The notes under the pieces: generated by a model
The model's input: only the letters and a program-made list of their open reading frames with translations
What the model was told of the DNA's origin: nothing
Database searches by the model: none
Assembly: GCA_002751075.1 (NCBI GenBank)
Contig: NAOQ01000130.1
Span: 38,296 to 84,788 of the forward strand
Length of the DNA: 46,493 nt
Reading direction: 5' to 3'
Source of the DNA: Ichthyophonus hoferi
Taxonomy: Eukaryota > Opisthokonta > Ichthyosporea > Ichthyophonida > Ichthyophonidae
Shown here: piece after piece, positions 23,761-36,911 of the stretch
How positions within the stretch are numbered: the first letter of the stretch is position 1
How the letters are laid out: every line of letters starts with the position of its first letter
Translations under genes and position numbers: made by a program

Positions 23761-25241
23761 AGCAGAGAAAGCTTAAATAGATTACCATAAGCACACAAAA
23801 ACCCAATAATTCTATTACGTCAGCAATTTACGAATCCCAAAAACACTTCACCCCAACCCTACCTCCATTAGCTGACCTCTACGTGTGGAGACTCAATTTT
23901 ATTGTACCTACACTGTCTTCAAAGCTGTATTTGAACTATCAGTATTTCCAGCTTCAAAGTGCACTAAGGTAAAATGCAAAACAACTGGGCAACATCCGCA
24001 TATCAACTCAGCCGTCAGCAGCCAGACCGGAACCCGACCACGCAGGAACATTTAACATAGAATGTGGTAAACTATCTTTCGTTTTTTTTTTTACATTGGG
24101 TGCCATGCCCCTTGTATAGCACCTTGTCAGATAGTAATTTGCCAGATTCCTAAAAAACTTGCAAATCAGAATGAGTTGCAGCATGATTCAATCTATTTTT
24201 ATAACAATCTTGATGGTACGTCATCAAACTTTCTTCTTTCCTATGTTGAAGAAAGGCAGGTGAATTACAATTGGCTGCAAAGAAGAGCTTAGGATTAGTG
24301 CATTGAAGATAAAATTTAGACGCGTCTGATAGATGTATTATAGTCAAAGAATCTTAGTTCAAGTATGTTTGCTGGTTAAATTGACTGATCGATGTAATTT
24401 GATGTAGATTTTGTATTAGAAAATGGATCCGTGTCCATGGTTCATCTGATCAACGAGCAGTTTCTAGTTTAGAGATTTTGGTGAATTGTATGAATATTGT
24501 TTTATTTGATTAAATAGGTGTTGTATAAATAAATCATGGCTATAATTTTGTCTTTCCATAGCTTTCTTGTTTTTTTGAAAGAGAAACAATATTTCATTGT
24601 GAGGGAAGTTGATGTATGTATACGGAATAGACATGATAATATCCTGCTGTACAAAAGAACTTTTTTAATCAATGTTATATGTATAACTAATTCGTGTTGA
24701 ATTAAGTTGTTGTGGTATTGAAAATGTTATTTTGAACTTCTGATCATGATGTGGATGGTGCAAATACTGTATATTTTGTGATGGAGGTAAAATTGTTTGG
24801 CTAAGTTGTAATAAAATTGGTCTATCGGTAATAAATCAGGAAGTGGTGTGGTAATGACCTTATGCTCGTGGTCCTGATTGTATTAAATTGATGAAACAGT
24901 AGTATTCGATTAAAATGGAATTATTCTTAATGGGATTTGGCAAGTTGCGTTATTGTTAATGAAAGCATATGAGAAGGCCCATAACCTTATTGAAACTGAA
25001 TCTGCCCCAAATTGATGAATCGGCTGTGGTGTAGTAAGTTGTAAAATCAATGCTTGTTCACTTGTATGAGGTAACTTTCTTAAATTGTATTCAATTCATT
25101 TAACTACAATCATGATGTTCTCCATTCAATTTATTCCAGTCCTTATTCTTTGGGAATTGTTAGTATTAATGGAGTTAGATGCCCAATCAGTCTCTATGGT
25201 ACCTTTGATAATATAGATGATTGTACACTGTGTATAACATA

Positions 25242-25894
25242 ACAATATGCTAATGTTTTTAGTCTTTATGCTTCCCCTCCTTAAGTTTTCTCTTGTGTTT
25301 GGTCATATTCTCTTACGAAAGCCGGTTGGCTTATGTCTCTGATCAGGTGGCTGCCAATAGAATTGGTTTACTACTTTAATAGTTCTGGTAGGTTAACTTA
25401 GTGGTTGGTGTTTTCTAATCATGGATGTGTTTATAACTGTAAAGAACACTAACACAAATAACGTTATTTTATATTTAAACAACCAGAATAGCCAAGGGTT
25501 TTAATCGAATATTTCAAAGCTTATGCTTTACTATACAATATTCTTCATTCCTGATTGATTCAGGTTTAATATCATCATTAGTATAGTGATGCCCCAATAT
25601 TTTATTTTTCTACTAATAAGGTTATTTATAACAAATTTATTACGACAACACTACTACTTGTTAACTTAATAATAGAAAGAAACTTTAATGCTATAAGAAT
25701 ATATATATATATATATATATACATCTATGTATAAAAGAAACTACTGCATATAATGCATTTAATATGATGTATAAATCAATATCCCTTTTGCTATAGGTGC
25801 TCCAGAATCGTCAGAATCTTGAGAATCATGAAATTGTATGATGTGATCAGTAGTTATAATGAATAGCACAATTGCTTGCGAACGTGACTTTCGA
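25242..25894 (+). repeat. Composite duplicated segment, right part, copy 2
   Basis: Second copy of 22670-23235, offset by about 2.57 kb. The distance from the R1 block to this part is about 1.84 kb here against 0.81 kb in the first copy, so about 1 kb was gained here or lost there. Confidence 0.75.
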
Positions 25895-27140
25895 TCAAAA
25901 AATTGATCTCAACCGTAATTAATAAGGTTACGGAATAACATCAACTACTCAAAATATCATACTCATACTCATATTCTAATATTTGATAATATTGTTAATT
26001 ATAACTAAGTAATTAACTCAGAACAAAAATATTTATAGTCGTTCTTGTTTAATACTAGGTTGTTAGTTAGTTTATGTACTATATACAAATTTTATTTTGC
26101 AAGCATGAAAATCTGTCTATGATTTGGACCAGCACCTGCAATTCTAAAACCAAATTAAGATATTTTATGTTTATTTTTGTTTTCTATTCTCATATTTTAG
26201 CTGCTACCCAATATGAACGTATTAATAGTTAAAATAAAGGCCGAAGTTAACGCTTGCGGTATGTAAACATTGTTGGCCCCCTACTTAAATTGATTCAATT
26301 TTAGTGTATCAGTACTACTCCTGATCTTCATTTTAAAATGTCATTAATGTAGTCTAATTAATATAGTCCAATGAAATTACTTAATCTTGTAAGTGGCTTT
26401 TGGACACAAATTTATTAACTGTAAATGTTCAATAAATCACAGCATAAATAATATATGAAAATAAAAAACAACAATATTCAAAGCGATTTAACACAAGTTA
26501 AAAGCCATCAAGACTTTAGAAATATCACAAACAACAATCTAAATAAAAGAGATCTACAGTTACTACTGTGCCATTTGGAAGGGTCACCTTGGGGTGAAAA
26601 AACACCAAAGTATCAACTAAATATAAAGTAAATGGTATATAGAATTATATATATTAAGGTAATAAAATAAAATGAAAAATGGGGTTTAGAAAGTAAATAA
26701 AAGTAAGAGAGCTAGAGAATACACGTACGCATGTATGGGTGTATTTATATACAGATTGATACATATTTAAGCGCGTATGTATATGTAGGTATCAGTGTAC
26801 ATGCATACCCAACATATATTAGTTTAAACAATTGCATATTGTGGCTATTCAAATCGTATTTAAAGAATTATAAGCTTTAATATAGTACTAGCATTGCTAG
26901 CAATCACTTAAAGTATTATCATAAAGCTCAAAACATTCACCAATACTATTCTTTAGGCTCTACTCGGGTCACTTGATAGATTTGTATATGAATGCTGTAT
27001 TTAACTTGATTTTCTGTCTCAAATCTAGGTCTTTTACAATGGTTTATACGTCATTACCCGTGACTTTATCTGTTGTTTTTGTTCTTTTTATCCTTTTCGC
27101 AACCCTTGTTTATTGCGGATGTCAAATAACTAACTAATAG

Positions 27141-27325
27141 TTTCTACAGCCACTTCATCAAGAAGCGCTGGCTAAGCTAATTTTATTATTGGTTGGGTTG
27201 GTGTATGGTAGCGGTAGTTGCATAACTAACCAACTACCTCCACAGCCACTTCAAGACCCCCATCAAGGAGTGTTGGCTAAGCTAATTATTATTGGTTGGG
27301 TTGGTGTATGGCATGGTAACAATGA
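27141..27325. repeat. Two-copy tandem duplication, about 96 bp unit
   Basis: Both units contain acagccacttca, ggctaagctaatt and ttggttgggttggtgtatgg in that order. It lies just downstream of the 3' end of the Nup153-like gene. Confidence 0.75.
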
Positions 27326-27582
27326 GTGGTAGCTGTAAGATGCTGTTGTTGTTGACCCTCTCTCGATCGCGGGCCCATATAGCTGCTTGTGTTTTATTCT
27401 TAAAATTTTCCTAATCTTGTTCGTATTGTATTTTGGAATATTTTTGTACATTTTTGTATATATATTTTTTGCTTTATAATATATATAAAGCAGAAAAAAT
27501 GTGTAACGTCTTGTATTTCTATAATATAATATATAATAAATTTGTATAACCTATAATGGCTTGGGTGACACAATGCTATTTT

Positions 27583-30500
27583 CTAGGGTCTGGTTGTCGT
27601 GCAGACAGAGCAACTAACGGCGTCGTGGGCATTACGCACTAGACAGCTATCGCACGTCCACTGACCCTTGGTATCCTTGAATATGTCTCCCCATCCATTC
27701 ACAGCAAGTGGAATAGCAGCGGTAGACAATTTGGACTTGGGTACCTGTAATGATAATTATTACATTAGTAAATATATATATGATGAATAAGTAATACTAG
27801 GTAATATATCCAAATCTGTACTAATTACAATGTTATATATATATGGTCATATAGAGATACATACCGGGACATCAGGTTCAGTGGGCAAGGACCTCTCCTT
27901 CTGGCAACTAATGCATTGAGTGGCCTCCTTGCTATTGCTCAACAAACAGCTATCACAGCTCCATTGGCCCTCAGGCTGTTTGAAGGTATTGCCCCACCCC
28001 GTGATAGGGCCGGCTTCAGGCATCTTGTTCTTAGCATCGGATGTAGTAGGAGTAGTCTCCCGGACCTTCTCGCAGGCTACACACTTAGTGGCTTCCTTGG
28101 CGTTGGATATCAGACAGCCCTGGCATTCCCATTTTCCCTCATCCTGCTTGAAAATATTACCCCACCCTGAGGTGACAGGAGGAATGGGCGCCGAAGCTAT
28201 CTCTATTTCTGGCTCCACAGTAGGAACCTTTCGCACCTTCTGACAGGCAATGCAACATGTAGCCTCTTTGGCATTATTTACTAGGCAATCATCGCATTCC
28301 CATTGGCCTTTGGACGTATCGAACAAGGTACCCCATCCTGCCGATACAGGTACAGGAGAAAGCTTGGCTGCAGTCTTTGTGGCCTCCTTAGACGCAGATG
28401 TGGCTGTGGGAGGGACGACCTTAGCTGTCTCGCATGCAATGCAACGGGTTCTATCCATGGCATTCATTATTAGGCAGACATCACACTTCCATTGTGTACT
28501 ACCTTGCTTGAAGATGTCAACCGGAGCAGTAGGGGCAACAGGCTTGGCCACATTGGACGCAGCCGTAGCCCTAACTGTCTCACATGCAATGCAACTGGTT
28601 CTATCCGTAGCATTCATTACTAGGCAGACATCACACTTCCATTGTGTAGCTGCTTGTTTGAAGATGTCAACAGGGGCAGTAGGGGCAATANNNNNNNNNN
28701 NNNNNNNNNNNNNNNNNNNNNNNNNNNNNNNNNNNNNNNNNNNNNNNNNNNNNNNNNNNNNNNNNNNNNNNNNNNNNNNNNNNNNNNNNNNNNNNNNNNN
28801 NNNNNNNNNNNNNNNNNNNNNNNNNNNNNNNNNNNNNNNNNNNNNNNNNNNNNNNNNNNNNNNNNNNNNNNNNNNNNNNNNNNNNNNNNNNNNNNNNNNN
28901 NNNNNNNNNNNNNNNNNNNNNNNNNNNNNNNNNNNNNNNNNNNNNNNNNNNNNNNNNNNNNNNNNNNNNNNNNNNNNNNNNNNNNNNNNNNNNNNNNNNN
29001 NNNNNNNNNNNNNNNNNNNNNNNNNNNNNNNNNNNNNNNNNNNNNNNNNNNNNNNNNNNNNNNNNNNNNNNNNNNNNNNNNNNNNNNNNNNNNNNNNNNN
29101 NNNNNNNNNNNNNNNNNNNNNNNNNNNNNNNNNNNNNNNNNNNNNNNNNNNNNNNNNNNNNNNNNNNNNNNNNNNNNNNNNNNNNNNNNNNNNNNNNNNN
29201 NNNNNNNNNNNNNNNGGCTTGGCCACATTTGACACATCCGTGCTCCTAGCTGTCTCACATGCAATGCAATGGGTTCTATCCGTCGCATTCATTACTAGGC
29301 AGACATCACACTTCCATTGTGTAGCAGCTTGTTTGAAGATGTCAATAGAAGCAACAGGCTTAGCCACGTCTGGCATAACTGTGTCTTCGGGTACCCATAC
29401 CGTAGTCTGTGCAATGTAATAAGATTAGGCTTTAGCACGTTTGCCTGTAAAATATATACTATACTACTAGTGGGGTAAAGGAGGCTATAATAGAATAAGT
29501 GTATGCGTGTATATGTATATGGATACATACATGCAGTATCTACAAAGAAATAAATGGGTGAGATAATTACCGCTTGCTCGAAGGTAGGAGTCAAAATAGG
29601 GTCACTGAAAGTGAACTTTGCTCGCTTACGGGGGGACTCCTGCAATAAAGAAGAATGTCTTTTTAGCATTATATTATATACAATGAATAGGTAATAAATA
29701 TACCTATACAAAGGACCATATCACATTATATCATTACGATAGATAAATGTTACTTACTTCATCAGGGTCCGAGTCAGAGTCTTCAATATTTAACCTAACC
29801 ACCTCCACTGTCTTCTCCTTCTCCTCTCTCTCCTTCTCCCTCTCAGCCATCTCAGAAATCTTGGCCTCAGCCTCGCGTAACAGTTCGCGTGTAATCATCA
29901 ATGAATTGAGTGCGGATACTTCATTGGCAGGCTCAATATCATCAGGGTGATCAGATTCTATGTCTCTGGCACGAGCAAGTGCTTTCTCTTTTGCAGCTAG
30001 GTGGCGTATCCGGGCATCTTCCATTGCTTTCTCGCGTCTCGCAACCAGGGCCAAATAGTTGGCACAGCTTTTATCAACAACTTTTTGATAGTTCTGTAAT
30101 GTGGATTGGGTAATGTTTAGCTAAGCTATATTGTACAGAGATTATAATATATTATATTTCTTACGATGGGATTGTTGAAAAAGCAACTAAAATAAACCAA
30201 GAACTACTAAAAAGAAGGCAAGGCAAAGCATCATTAAATGCGGTGCTAGTATGCATAAACAAAACTTACCGGATTCTTTTTCATCGGCAGACGAGGTCTT
30301 TCTACAAAAGCTGTAAGATGAGGCATTGTATTGTTAATGATAACGATAATGTAAATGCAGGTAGGTAACAATATCAATATAATAGTTGACTAAAAAAATA
30401 TAGAGCTGAATGCATTAATAATAAAATTAAAGATAATGTATATTATATTGAACTATAAGCAACATGATGGATGACCTTACCTCTGTCCTTCGGAAGGTGG

Positions 30501-32330
30501 CACAATCTACTAAGAGGGTGATCCTCTTCCTCATCAATATATTCTCCATACTGCCCCTGAATCATATCTTCCTCTTCCTTCTTCTTAGTACCATCAAAAT
30601 CAATCAGTTTGGTAGACTTGACAGGTGCAGCATCAGCAGCAGTAACAATAGCAGGTGCATCAGTGGACACTTCAGTAGCCACTTTACTAGAAGCAGGTAC
30701 AGGTGCCTCAGGTGTGGCCTCACCTGCAGGCACAGGTGTAGGTTCCCTGCTAGTTACTGGTGCGGCATCGCTGGCAGGTGCAGGGTCAACAGCAGTAGTA
30801 TTAATAGGTGTACTGATGTACTCTTCAGTTGTAAATCTACTAGTAGGTGCAGTTGGCACAGCCCTGACGCTGGCAGCAGCAGCTCCTGCTGCAGGTGCAT
30901 CATTAATATACATGCTCATTTGTGAATCGCCTATCACAGGTGCAGTGAGGTCAGCAATACTTGAAATAATATTTCTTGCAGACCAGGACCAGAAAGGTGT
31001 ACGTTCTGCATAAGCTGTAGTAGCAGATGCAGGAACGTTATCAGCAACAGGTGCAGAAGTGTGACCTACAGTAGGTGGAGTGGTATTATCCACAGCAGGA
31101 ACAGTAGTATTATCAGCAACAGGTGTGGTAGTGTTTTCTACAGTAGGTGGGGTGGTGTTATCGTTATCAGTGGTAAGTGCAGTGGCGTCTTCCGTAGCAG
31201 GTGGAGTGACTAAATGTGTTACATCAAAAAACATCCCACTACAGTTTACAACTTTTCTCTCGGGATAATCCATTTTGTAACCAATGACATATTCATTGAG
31301 AACTTGTTTGTAGTAACCAGGCATCCCAGGCTTCAAACCTGGTGGTTCTACTACACGTCTCCTTTCAAAGCTTTCCTTCTTTTCCCTCTCCTCCTGCTCC
31401 CTCTTGGCCTTCATCTCGGCCTTCTCCTTCTCAATCTTTTCATTATTAGCCCGCTCCTCAGCAAGACGTTTCGCGACTTCAGAACGAGTGGGAGGGAATT
31501 TCGGAATCGACTTATAGGCAGTAGGTTCGCCTTTGTGATAAACATATCCTATAGGGAGATGTTTTTTACCAAAGCCCATGTTAAAAGCAGCCTCATCATC
31601 TATCCAGTTTTCAAAAGGTGCAATATGCCCAGTGCGTATCTTAGTTCCGTTACGACGGGTAGGGCTTACGCTTGGATTTCTTACTCTATGTATGGGATTA
31701 GCAGGGCGCCTTGGGCGATCAGTCTCAACAGGATCACTAGGCCCCTGGGCAGTCACAGGCACAGAAGGTATATACCTAGCATTGTCTTCTTCTGGGCCTG
31801 GGTCTACACCACTTCTTTTTCTAATATACCTTCGATTGGGGTGACGAGTATCAAATGTACTAATAGAATCGTTCCTAAAATCATTTTCACGCTCAACCAC
31901 AACCAAATCATTATCTGTAGGTGCGCTTGCACTATAGACCAAGGGACGGCGACAGACAGGGCTGTACCGGCGGTTCAGACGTGCAGTGTGTCGAGGTTGG
32001 TGGACACGATGATCTTGAGATTCGGTTGGGCGAGGACGACGATTAGAGTTAGTTTCTTGACTAATGCTACGGAAAGTAGATTCGGAAACAGGCCTGTTGG
32101 AGCGGTCACTTGGAACCTGAAAAGTAGAAAAAATAAGTTTTTATGTTAAAAGTCATTTACATGCAGGGTGAAAATAAAACAACGCATTACGGAAAGAAAA
32201 AGAAGAGAAAATAAAAAACTTACGGAAATAAAACACTCACCAGTTCAGGTACTTCAGGCTCTGAGGGTGCTCCATAAATGTTGTTTACGACTCCGCTAAA
32301 ACTCTCAACAAGACCAGAAAGAAAATCCAT
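27583..32330 (-). CDS. NUP153: Nup153-like nucleoporin with expanded RanBP2-type zinc fingers
   Basis: Likely nuclear-basket nucleoporin; such zinc fingers bind Ran. Minus-strand exons: 32241-32330, 30481-32116, 30270-30310, 29758-30093, 29571-29639, 27865-29406 (contains the gap) and 27583-27744; phases agree and give about 1291 residues with gap bases counted. The first 30 residues (LSGLVESFSGVVNNIYG) look like an amphipathic helix of the Nup153 N-terminal kind. Exon 2 carries basic regions, a charged KRLAEERANNEKIEKEK helix and a T/P/V-rich segment. KRAKFTFSDPI resembles the Nup153 F-x-FSSPI motif. At least seven W-x-C-x2-C-x10-C-x2-C fingers follow (QWKCDVCLVMNATDRT, CIACET), each late one preceded by GWG-x-x-F in place of Nup153 GFGDKF. 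The protein stops three residues after its last finger's TTT with no FG-repeat tail. RanBP2 itself is unlikely since no RanBD or cyclophilin domain is seen. Family call is good; strict orthology to NUP153 is less sure. Confidence 0.8.
28420..29380 (-). repeat. 150-bp tandem coding repeat of zinc-finger units
   Basis: Units such as 28501-28650 and 29216-29360 share long near-identical runs (tcacatgcaatgcaa, ggttctatccgt, gcattcattactaggcagac). Each encodes DIFKQ-x-x-TQWKCDVC, CIACET and a VAKPVAPTAPV linker. The three leftmost fingers in the exon are more diverged, so the near-identical part expanded recently. Confidence 0.85.
28691..29215. other. Assembly gap (525 N) inside the zinc-finger array
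   Basis: Unknown bases replace part of exon 27865-29406. Flanking sequence is a tandem repeat of 150 bases (50 residues, one finger plus linker) of high similarity, so the gap most likely hides about three or four further units. Length 525 is divisible by three but not by 150, so it is probably an estimate. Confidence 0.95.
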
Positions 32331-33809
32331 AGTTAGGATATATTTATTAAGCGTTTAAGCTTAATAAAAGATACTTAACCTAACTTATTGAACTTAATGA
32401 AAACTCGACTTTAAAAAATATTATTGGATATTCAATACCGTTTAGTTTTTGGTACCTGCATCGTGCCTTCCAAGGTTGAATGTGTTAATTTAACAGAAAA
32501 CATCTATTGGTCAGTAAGTTCACTTAACCTTAAATAAAATATAAACTAATTAATGTACAGACAGATAGAAGAATGAACGAAGAACACATTGGAACCCTCA
32601 TTGGGATTCCGGTGGGATCCGCTTAATCCCCTAATCGCTCGCATGCTTTTGAAAGTGGACTTAAATTACCATTAATAAGATCTTATTTTTTCATTTGTTT
32701 CTTCAAGAAAAAAAATACAAATTTACTAAGAAAAATGTCGTTTTTATGGGATTTTCCTAAAGAATTTACTCCTAATAGGGCCAAGAAGTATTGTATCATG
32801 CGTAAATCGGATTATAGGTTCTTTGACTTTATTGATGAAATAGGTTTTATTGCGTCAAGAACTAATCACAGAAATTGATAAATTTATGTTATATTTGCCC
32901 ATGTTAAGTTGGGCGATTCTCCGGCTGGTCATCTAGTATTTACCGATAATTTTGGAGTTGTTAAAAATACAATGGGATAGCATCCTAACAATGCATGTCA
33001 TAAATAGTAAGATTTGCTAGTATCTCGCTCCTATTTTTATTATATTTTCTATTTAATTCCTAAACTTAATCATTAAGCCCGTGTATCGCTTCTTTTCTAC
33101 CCTAAAATAAAAAAATATCTTGTAGCTTTCATTGCTTTAGTTTCCCACACTATTTATTTCTTGGTCAAACACTGTTAAATGATGCTTTTACAAAAGAAAC
33201 TGCAAGCTATTACATACCCTTCATCAACGCTTTGGCCATAAATAGTCAAGGTACGTGCACAAATAAAATATAAACAAGCAATAATAATATTTTGTTAATC
33301 TTGGAGCACGACAGTTTATTCTCAATCCTGTCGCATAACATTCCGTTGGGTATGTTTATAAAGCTTTTTGTGCTATATTATTATCCTTGGTTGTTGTTTT
33401 TTTTCTGCTTTATTTTCATGTCGCCATTGCATTTTTAAGTTTTATTAAACAAAGCCTGTTTACAGTTTCCAGTTAATAATAATTGTCGGTTTCGATTATA
33501 CCTGACACCAATCCAAAGGAATGCCAAAGCTTCTACAATGTCTAGCTGAACTACTACTGTTCAACTTGTATGAAAGTGCCTGGTGGTTGAGACTAGGAAT
33601 TAATAATGTGGGCTTTAATATTTTAAATTAATATGATGAGATATAATATATAATATATAATATAATATACTTAATAATATACTAGAATACAATTGTAAAA
33701 TAGTGCATCAGTACCATAATATGAGTTTATGAGTTACAGGCTAAACAATTTTATGTGCACATAACTATTCCCAGAACTCCGCTTCGGCAAGTACGTGTTC
33801 ATTCGGAGT

Positions 33810-33960
33810 TAATGGTCTTGCAAGACTTAATAATAAAACAATGTCTTAATATATCTGTGCAAAAATGTACGTTAAAACACTCTTAATTCAGTGTTCCCTC
33901 AAATATAAATGGATGTAGGTCACAGGGACCGAACATACCTTTACTTATTTCCAATCTAAT
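33810..33960 (+). repeat. Dispersed repeat R1, copy C (partial)
   Basis: Right part only: cttaataataaaacaatgtctt, atatatctgtgcaaaa, acgttaaaacactcttaatt, gtaggtcacaggga and ctttacttatt appear in the same order as in copies A, B and D. Confidence 0.55.
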
Positions 33961-35119
33961 AATAACTAATGATGCTACCGTGACAGGTAGATGTATATTC
34001 AGGTTTTGTACTAAGCCAATTGGTTAAATATATTATTATAAATAAGACTAGCCGACAAACTAAAGTTTCTATAATTCCTGTTCAAGCTCACGCTGTTGGA
34101 CAAGAAATATAGAAGCCTTTAATTTTTTATTTGTGCTGTGTCGTATATGTAATAACTACGATCTAATTGTGGGTGTGGATAAACGGCTGCGGTATCGTTA
34201 ATATTAAAAGAAGCGTGTCAAGATTGACCAGTTGACCTTCTAGTTAAGTAACTGGATTATATGCTTTAATTTCTTTAGAAACTATAAACACAGTATGAAT
34301 ATATGCAAAGATATATTGAATTCCAGAATCTGGCTTGTTTATAACTAGGAATATTAATAATATTTTTGATGTGACTGAAGTGTAGTATGACTCTACCGCT
34401 TTCTTTATTATTGTGTGAAGCCTTGCATTTCTACTTCTTCCGCTCAAATACCAGTTCTGCATAATTTTGATCATCTCATATCATAATATCATACGATATA
34501 AATTCTTGTTACAGATCGTTAACTGCGAATAAACACAGTTTGGCTGAAATCCGACTAACAAGCAGATGATGAAATGACCAGTCTTATACTAGTTAATCAA
34601 ATACCGTTGTCTAATGAGAAAATCAAAATTCTCAATACATAATAGGCGGTATGTGGTATCTGTTATATTTTACTGCATTATAATTGCGCAACATTTTATT
34701 ATTACGATTCTCCTAATATATACAAATATATATACATATATATATAGTTTATTGTGATATTTTATTGTCAGATTGCCATACCCGATATTGCAATTGAAAT
34801 TACAGTTGATCTAAAATATATTCATTTGGTTTGCATGATAACGGTTTTTTCTCCCGAGATAAAAACACCGATATAAGTATATCGACAGATACGTAGTCCT
34901 ATCACACTAGTGGTTGTTTTTATGATTAGGTATATTCTATTGATAGATAAACCAATAAGACATGGGCATACAATCTTTAATTAAACACTTGTGAACTTAT
35001 ACTTCACTTACAATTTTATCATACGACTTGGAAGTCGCCTTGTCGCCTTTTTTTTTTTAGTAAAAACTGTATTTTTAAATCTTTTACAATTGATATATTT
35101 TTTAACAGTATCGAGGTAA

Positions 35120-35184
35120 TATCAGACAATTCTAGTGGGTCTCCGTTACCTATCGCGAGTTGTATTAGTCAATAAGAAGCTTTA
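35120..35184 (+). repeat. Short dispersed repeat, copy 2 of 2
   Basis: Matches 4993-5057: ttctagtgggtctc, then taccatcg-like bases, gagttgtattagtca and aagctttac. Confidence 0.55.
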
Positions 35185-35301
35185 CGATCGGTACCATTTA
35201 CAATAATGAATACAACTATAAAGGTGTTGACAATAATAAGATGGATGAGTCATAATTAACTTATGATCTAGAGCGTAAAAATTATGAAAACAACGAATAT
35301 G

Positions 35302-35387
35302 TATTGGATTGTCATTTAACACCAATAGATTGCACCAACTATTTTTCCAAAATGCTTAAGTAATAATAAGTGTTAATAATAATAAAT
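35302..35387 (-). repeat. Dispersed repeat R1, copy G (left end, reversed)
   Basis: The reverse complement reads tttattattattaacac, then aaaatagttggtgcaatc and tattggtgttaaatgacaat, matching the left end of copies A, B and D. It is the only copy found in the opposite orientation. Confidence 0.6.
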
Positions 35388-36911
35388 GATTATTGCTATG
35401 CAAGAAATATACAAATTAATTAAATATTTCTGTCTTAACAGGTATTCAATTCTGCTTATGTCTATTGAATAGTTGTATATTTATTGCCACACAAGGTTTT
35501 ATCCTGTAAATTTAATTGGCGTGGTCACAGACAAGTGTGCTTTAATCAATCTGACCAATAAATAATACATGACTTCATGATCTTTTATCAGATATCATAA
35601 GCGCTTACCAATAGGAACTCAAATTTCAGCTAAGCGGTATAAATTTATTTGGATTTCTCGCAAAATTAACGAAGTATTAATTTTGGCTACGAGTCTAATT
35701 TAGGACCTTTGGTATACATGTATGTGGAGCTGAGCTTATATTGTAGCTTTAAGTAATACCAAATTTAGCCATTTTTACTGGAGGTTAACTTGAAGTTTTC
35801 ATGACTGTTTGCTTAAGTTCAGCTTCTTAGGGTGAGATCTTTAGATCCAAGGGAGTGCTTTTGTTTCCAAACTCCTATTATGCAGTGAGAGGAAAAATTA
35901 CCCTTTTATCTTCTGTCTTCAGTGATAAGAGTAGTGGCTTGACTGTTGATGGCGATGAAGAAAAACATGCCCAAACTGTTTCTAGCAATAAAGAACTGCA
36001 TTGGTGGATGGTTGACATTTAGAGCAATTTCACTGTAGCTTCAATTTGGGCGAGTCACTAAGATAAACTCTTACATACATTACCCATGATTGGCATACAC
36101 ATTAAATTGCCTTAATTCGTTTATCTTTCTGTATTCTCTGTTGAGATTGAGCGAGTTTTCCTTTTTACAATATGGTCAAGGTTACGCCATGATGACGTGC
36201 TGGCTTCATATAATTACTTAACATGTGCTGCTGTATATGTAGCTATATTTGACACTTTCTTTGAACAATAATTCCTTCCATGGCTCCTTCATCATCCAGA
36301 TGATTATAGTAATGTAAACTTCATAGCATATGTGAAGGATAAACCTTGAAACCCTAGGGTAATTGACACTGACTTCCAAGACGTGTGAATAATGCACCCT
36401 GACCAACCACATGACATATTTAACAATTGAAATGAAATATCTAGATTCCCATCAATCGTATGCTTTTGCTTTAAGAGAGGTAAAGGCGTTTGGATATTGG
36501 AGTAAGTTAGCCGATTTATCTGTGTCTGACTCTGTGTTCCTCAAATTCTATTAGTCAGTGAGAATTATAGTAAGAGAATTATATAAAAAATTTAACATGC
36601 AATGGCAACAGATAGATATGTTTAATGCTGCATGTAGTTTGTCTAATCTCTGCGATACTGATGTCTGGATGGGTCTATTCCGTCATAATGAGGTGCAGAG
36701 ACTTCCACTGAATAATTTTTTGAAAAGTACAGTTATTTAGTAGATACGTAATGCAGTGCCTGTATATCTTCTAGACAAGATAATTGTAATGTACTGGTTT
36801 GTGCTATATAATTGGTCATCCTTGTAAATGTACACTGCCATTACTTCATTTTTTTTAGAACCAAAGCTTGCACTGCACTTAGGTAAACATTTCATATCAT
36901 CATTGTTGTTA

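Larger units (their letters stand above)
19239..27582. other. Long gene-free stretch with duplicated and dispersed repeats
   Basis: No exon recognised in about 8.3 kb. The right half is dominated by two diverged copies of a composite segment (21863-23235 and 23399-25894). A perfect 16-base palindrome tgcaacatatgttgca lies near 19863. The remainder is AT-rich with TA microsatellites near 20699, 23095 and 25699. The promoter of the JAZF1-like gene should lie at the left end and the 3' UTR of the Nup153-like gene at the right end. Confidence 0.5.

Noticed and set aside
28250-29419. 389-codon plus-strand frame across the zinc-finger exon
   Set aside because: Antisense shadow of the zinc-finger exon, much of it N bases; the minus strand has the conserved fingers and splice sites.
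30464-32149. Several plus-strand frames (Val/Gly/Ala-rich and others) over 30464-32149
   Set aside because: Antisense of the large exon of the Nup153-like gene, created by its Pro/Thr/Val repeats.
27583-32330. RanBP2/Nup358 as the identity of the zinc-finger gene
   Set aside because: No Ran-binding domains, cyclophilin domain or TPR region is present; the FTFSDPI motif and N-terminal helix favour a Nup153-like protein.
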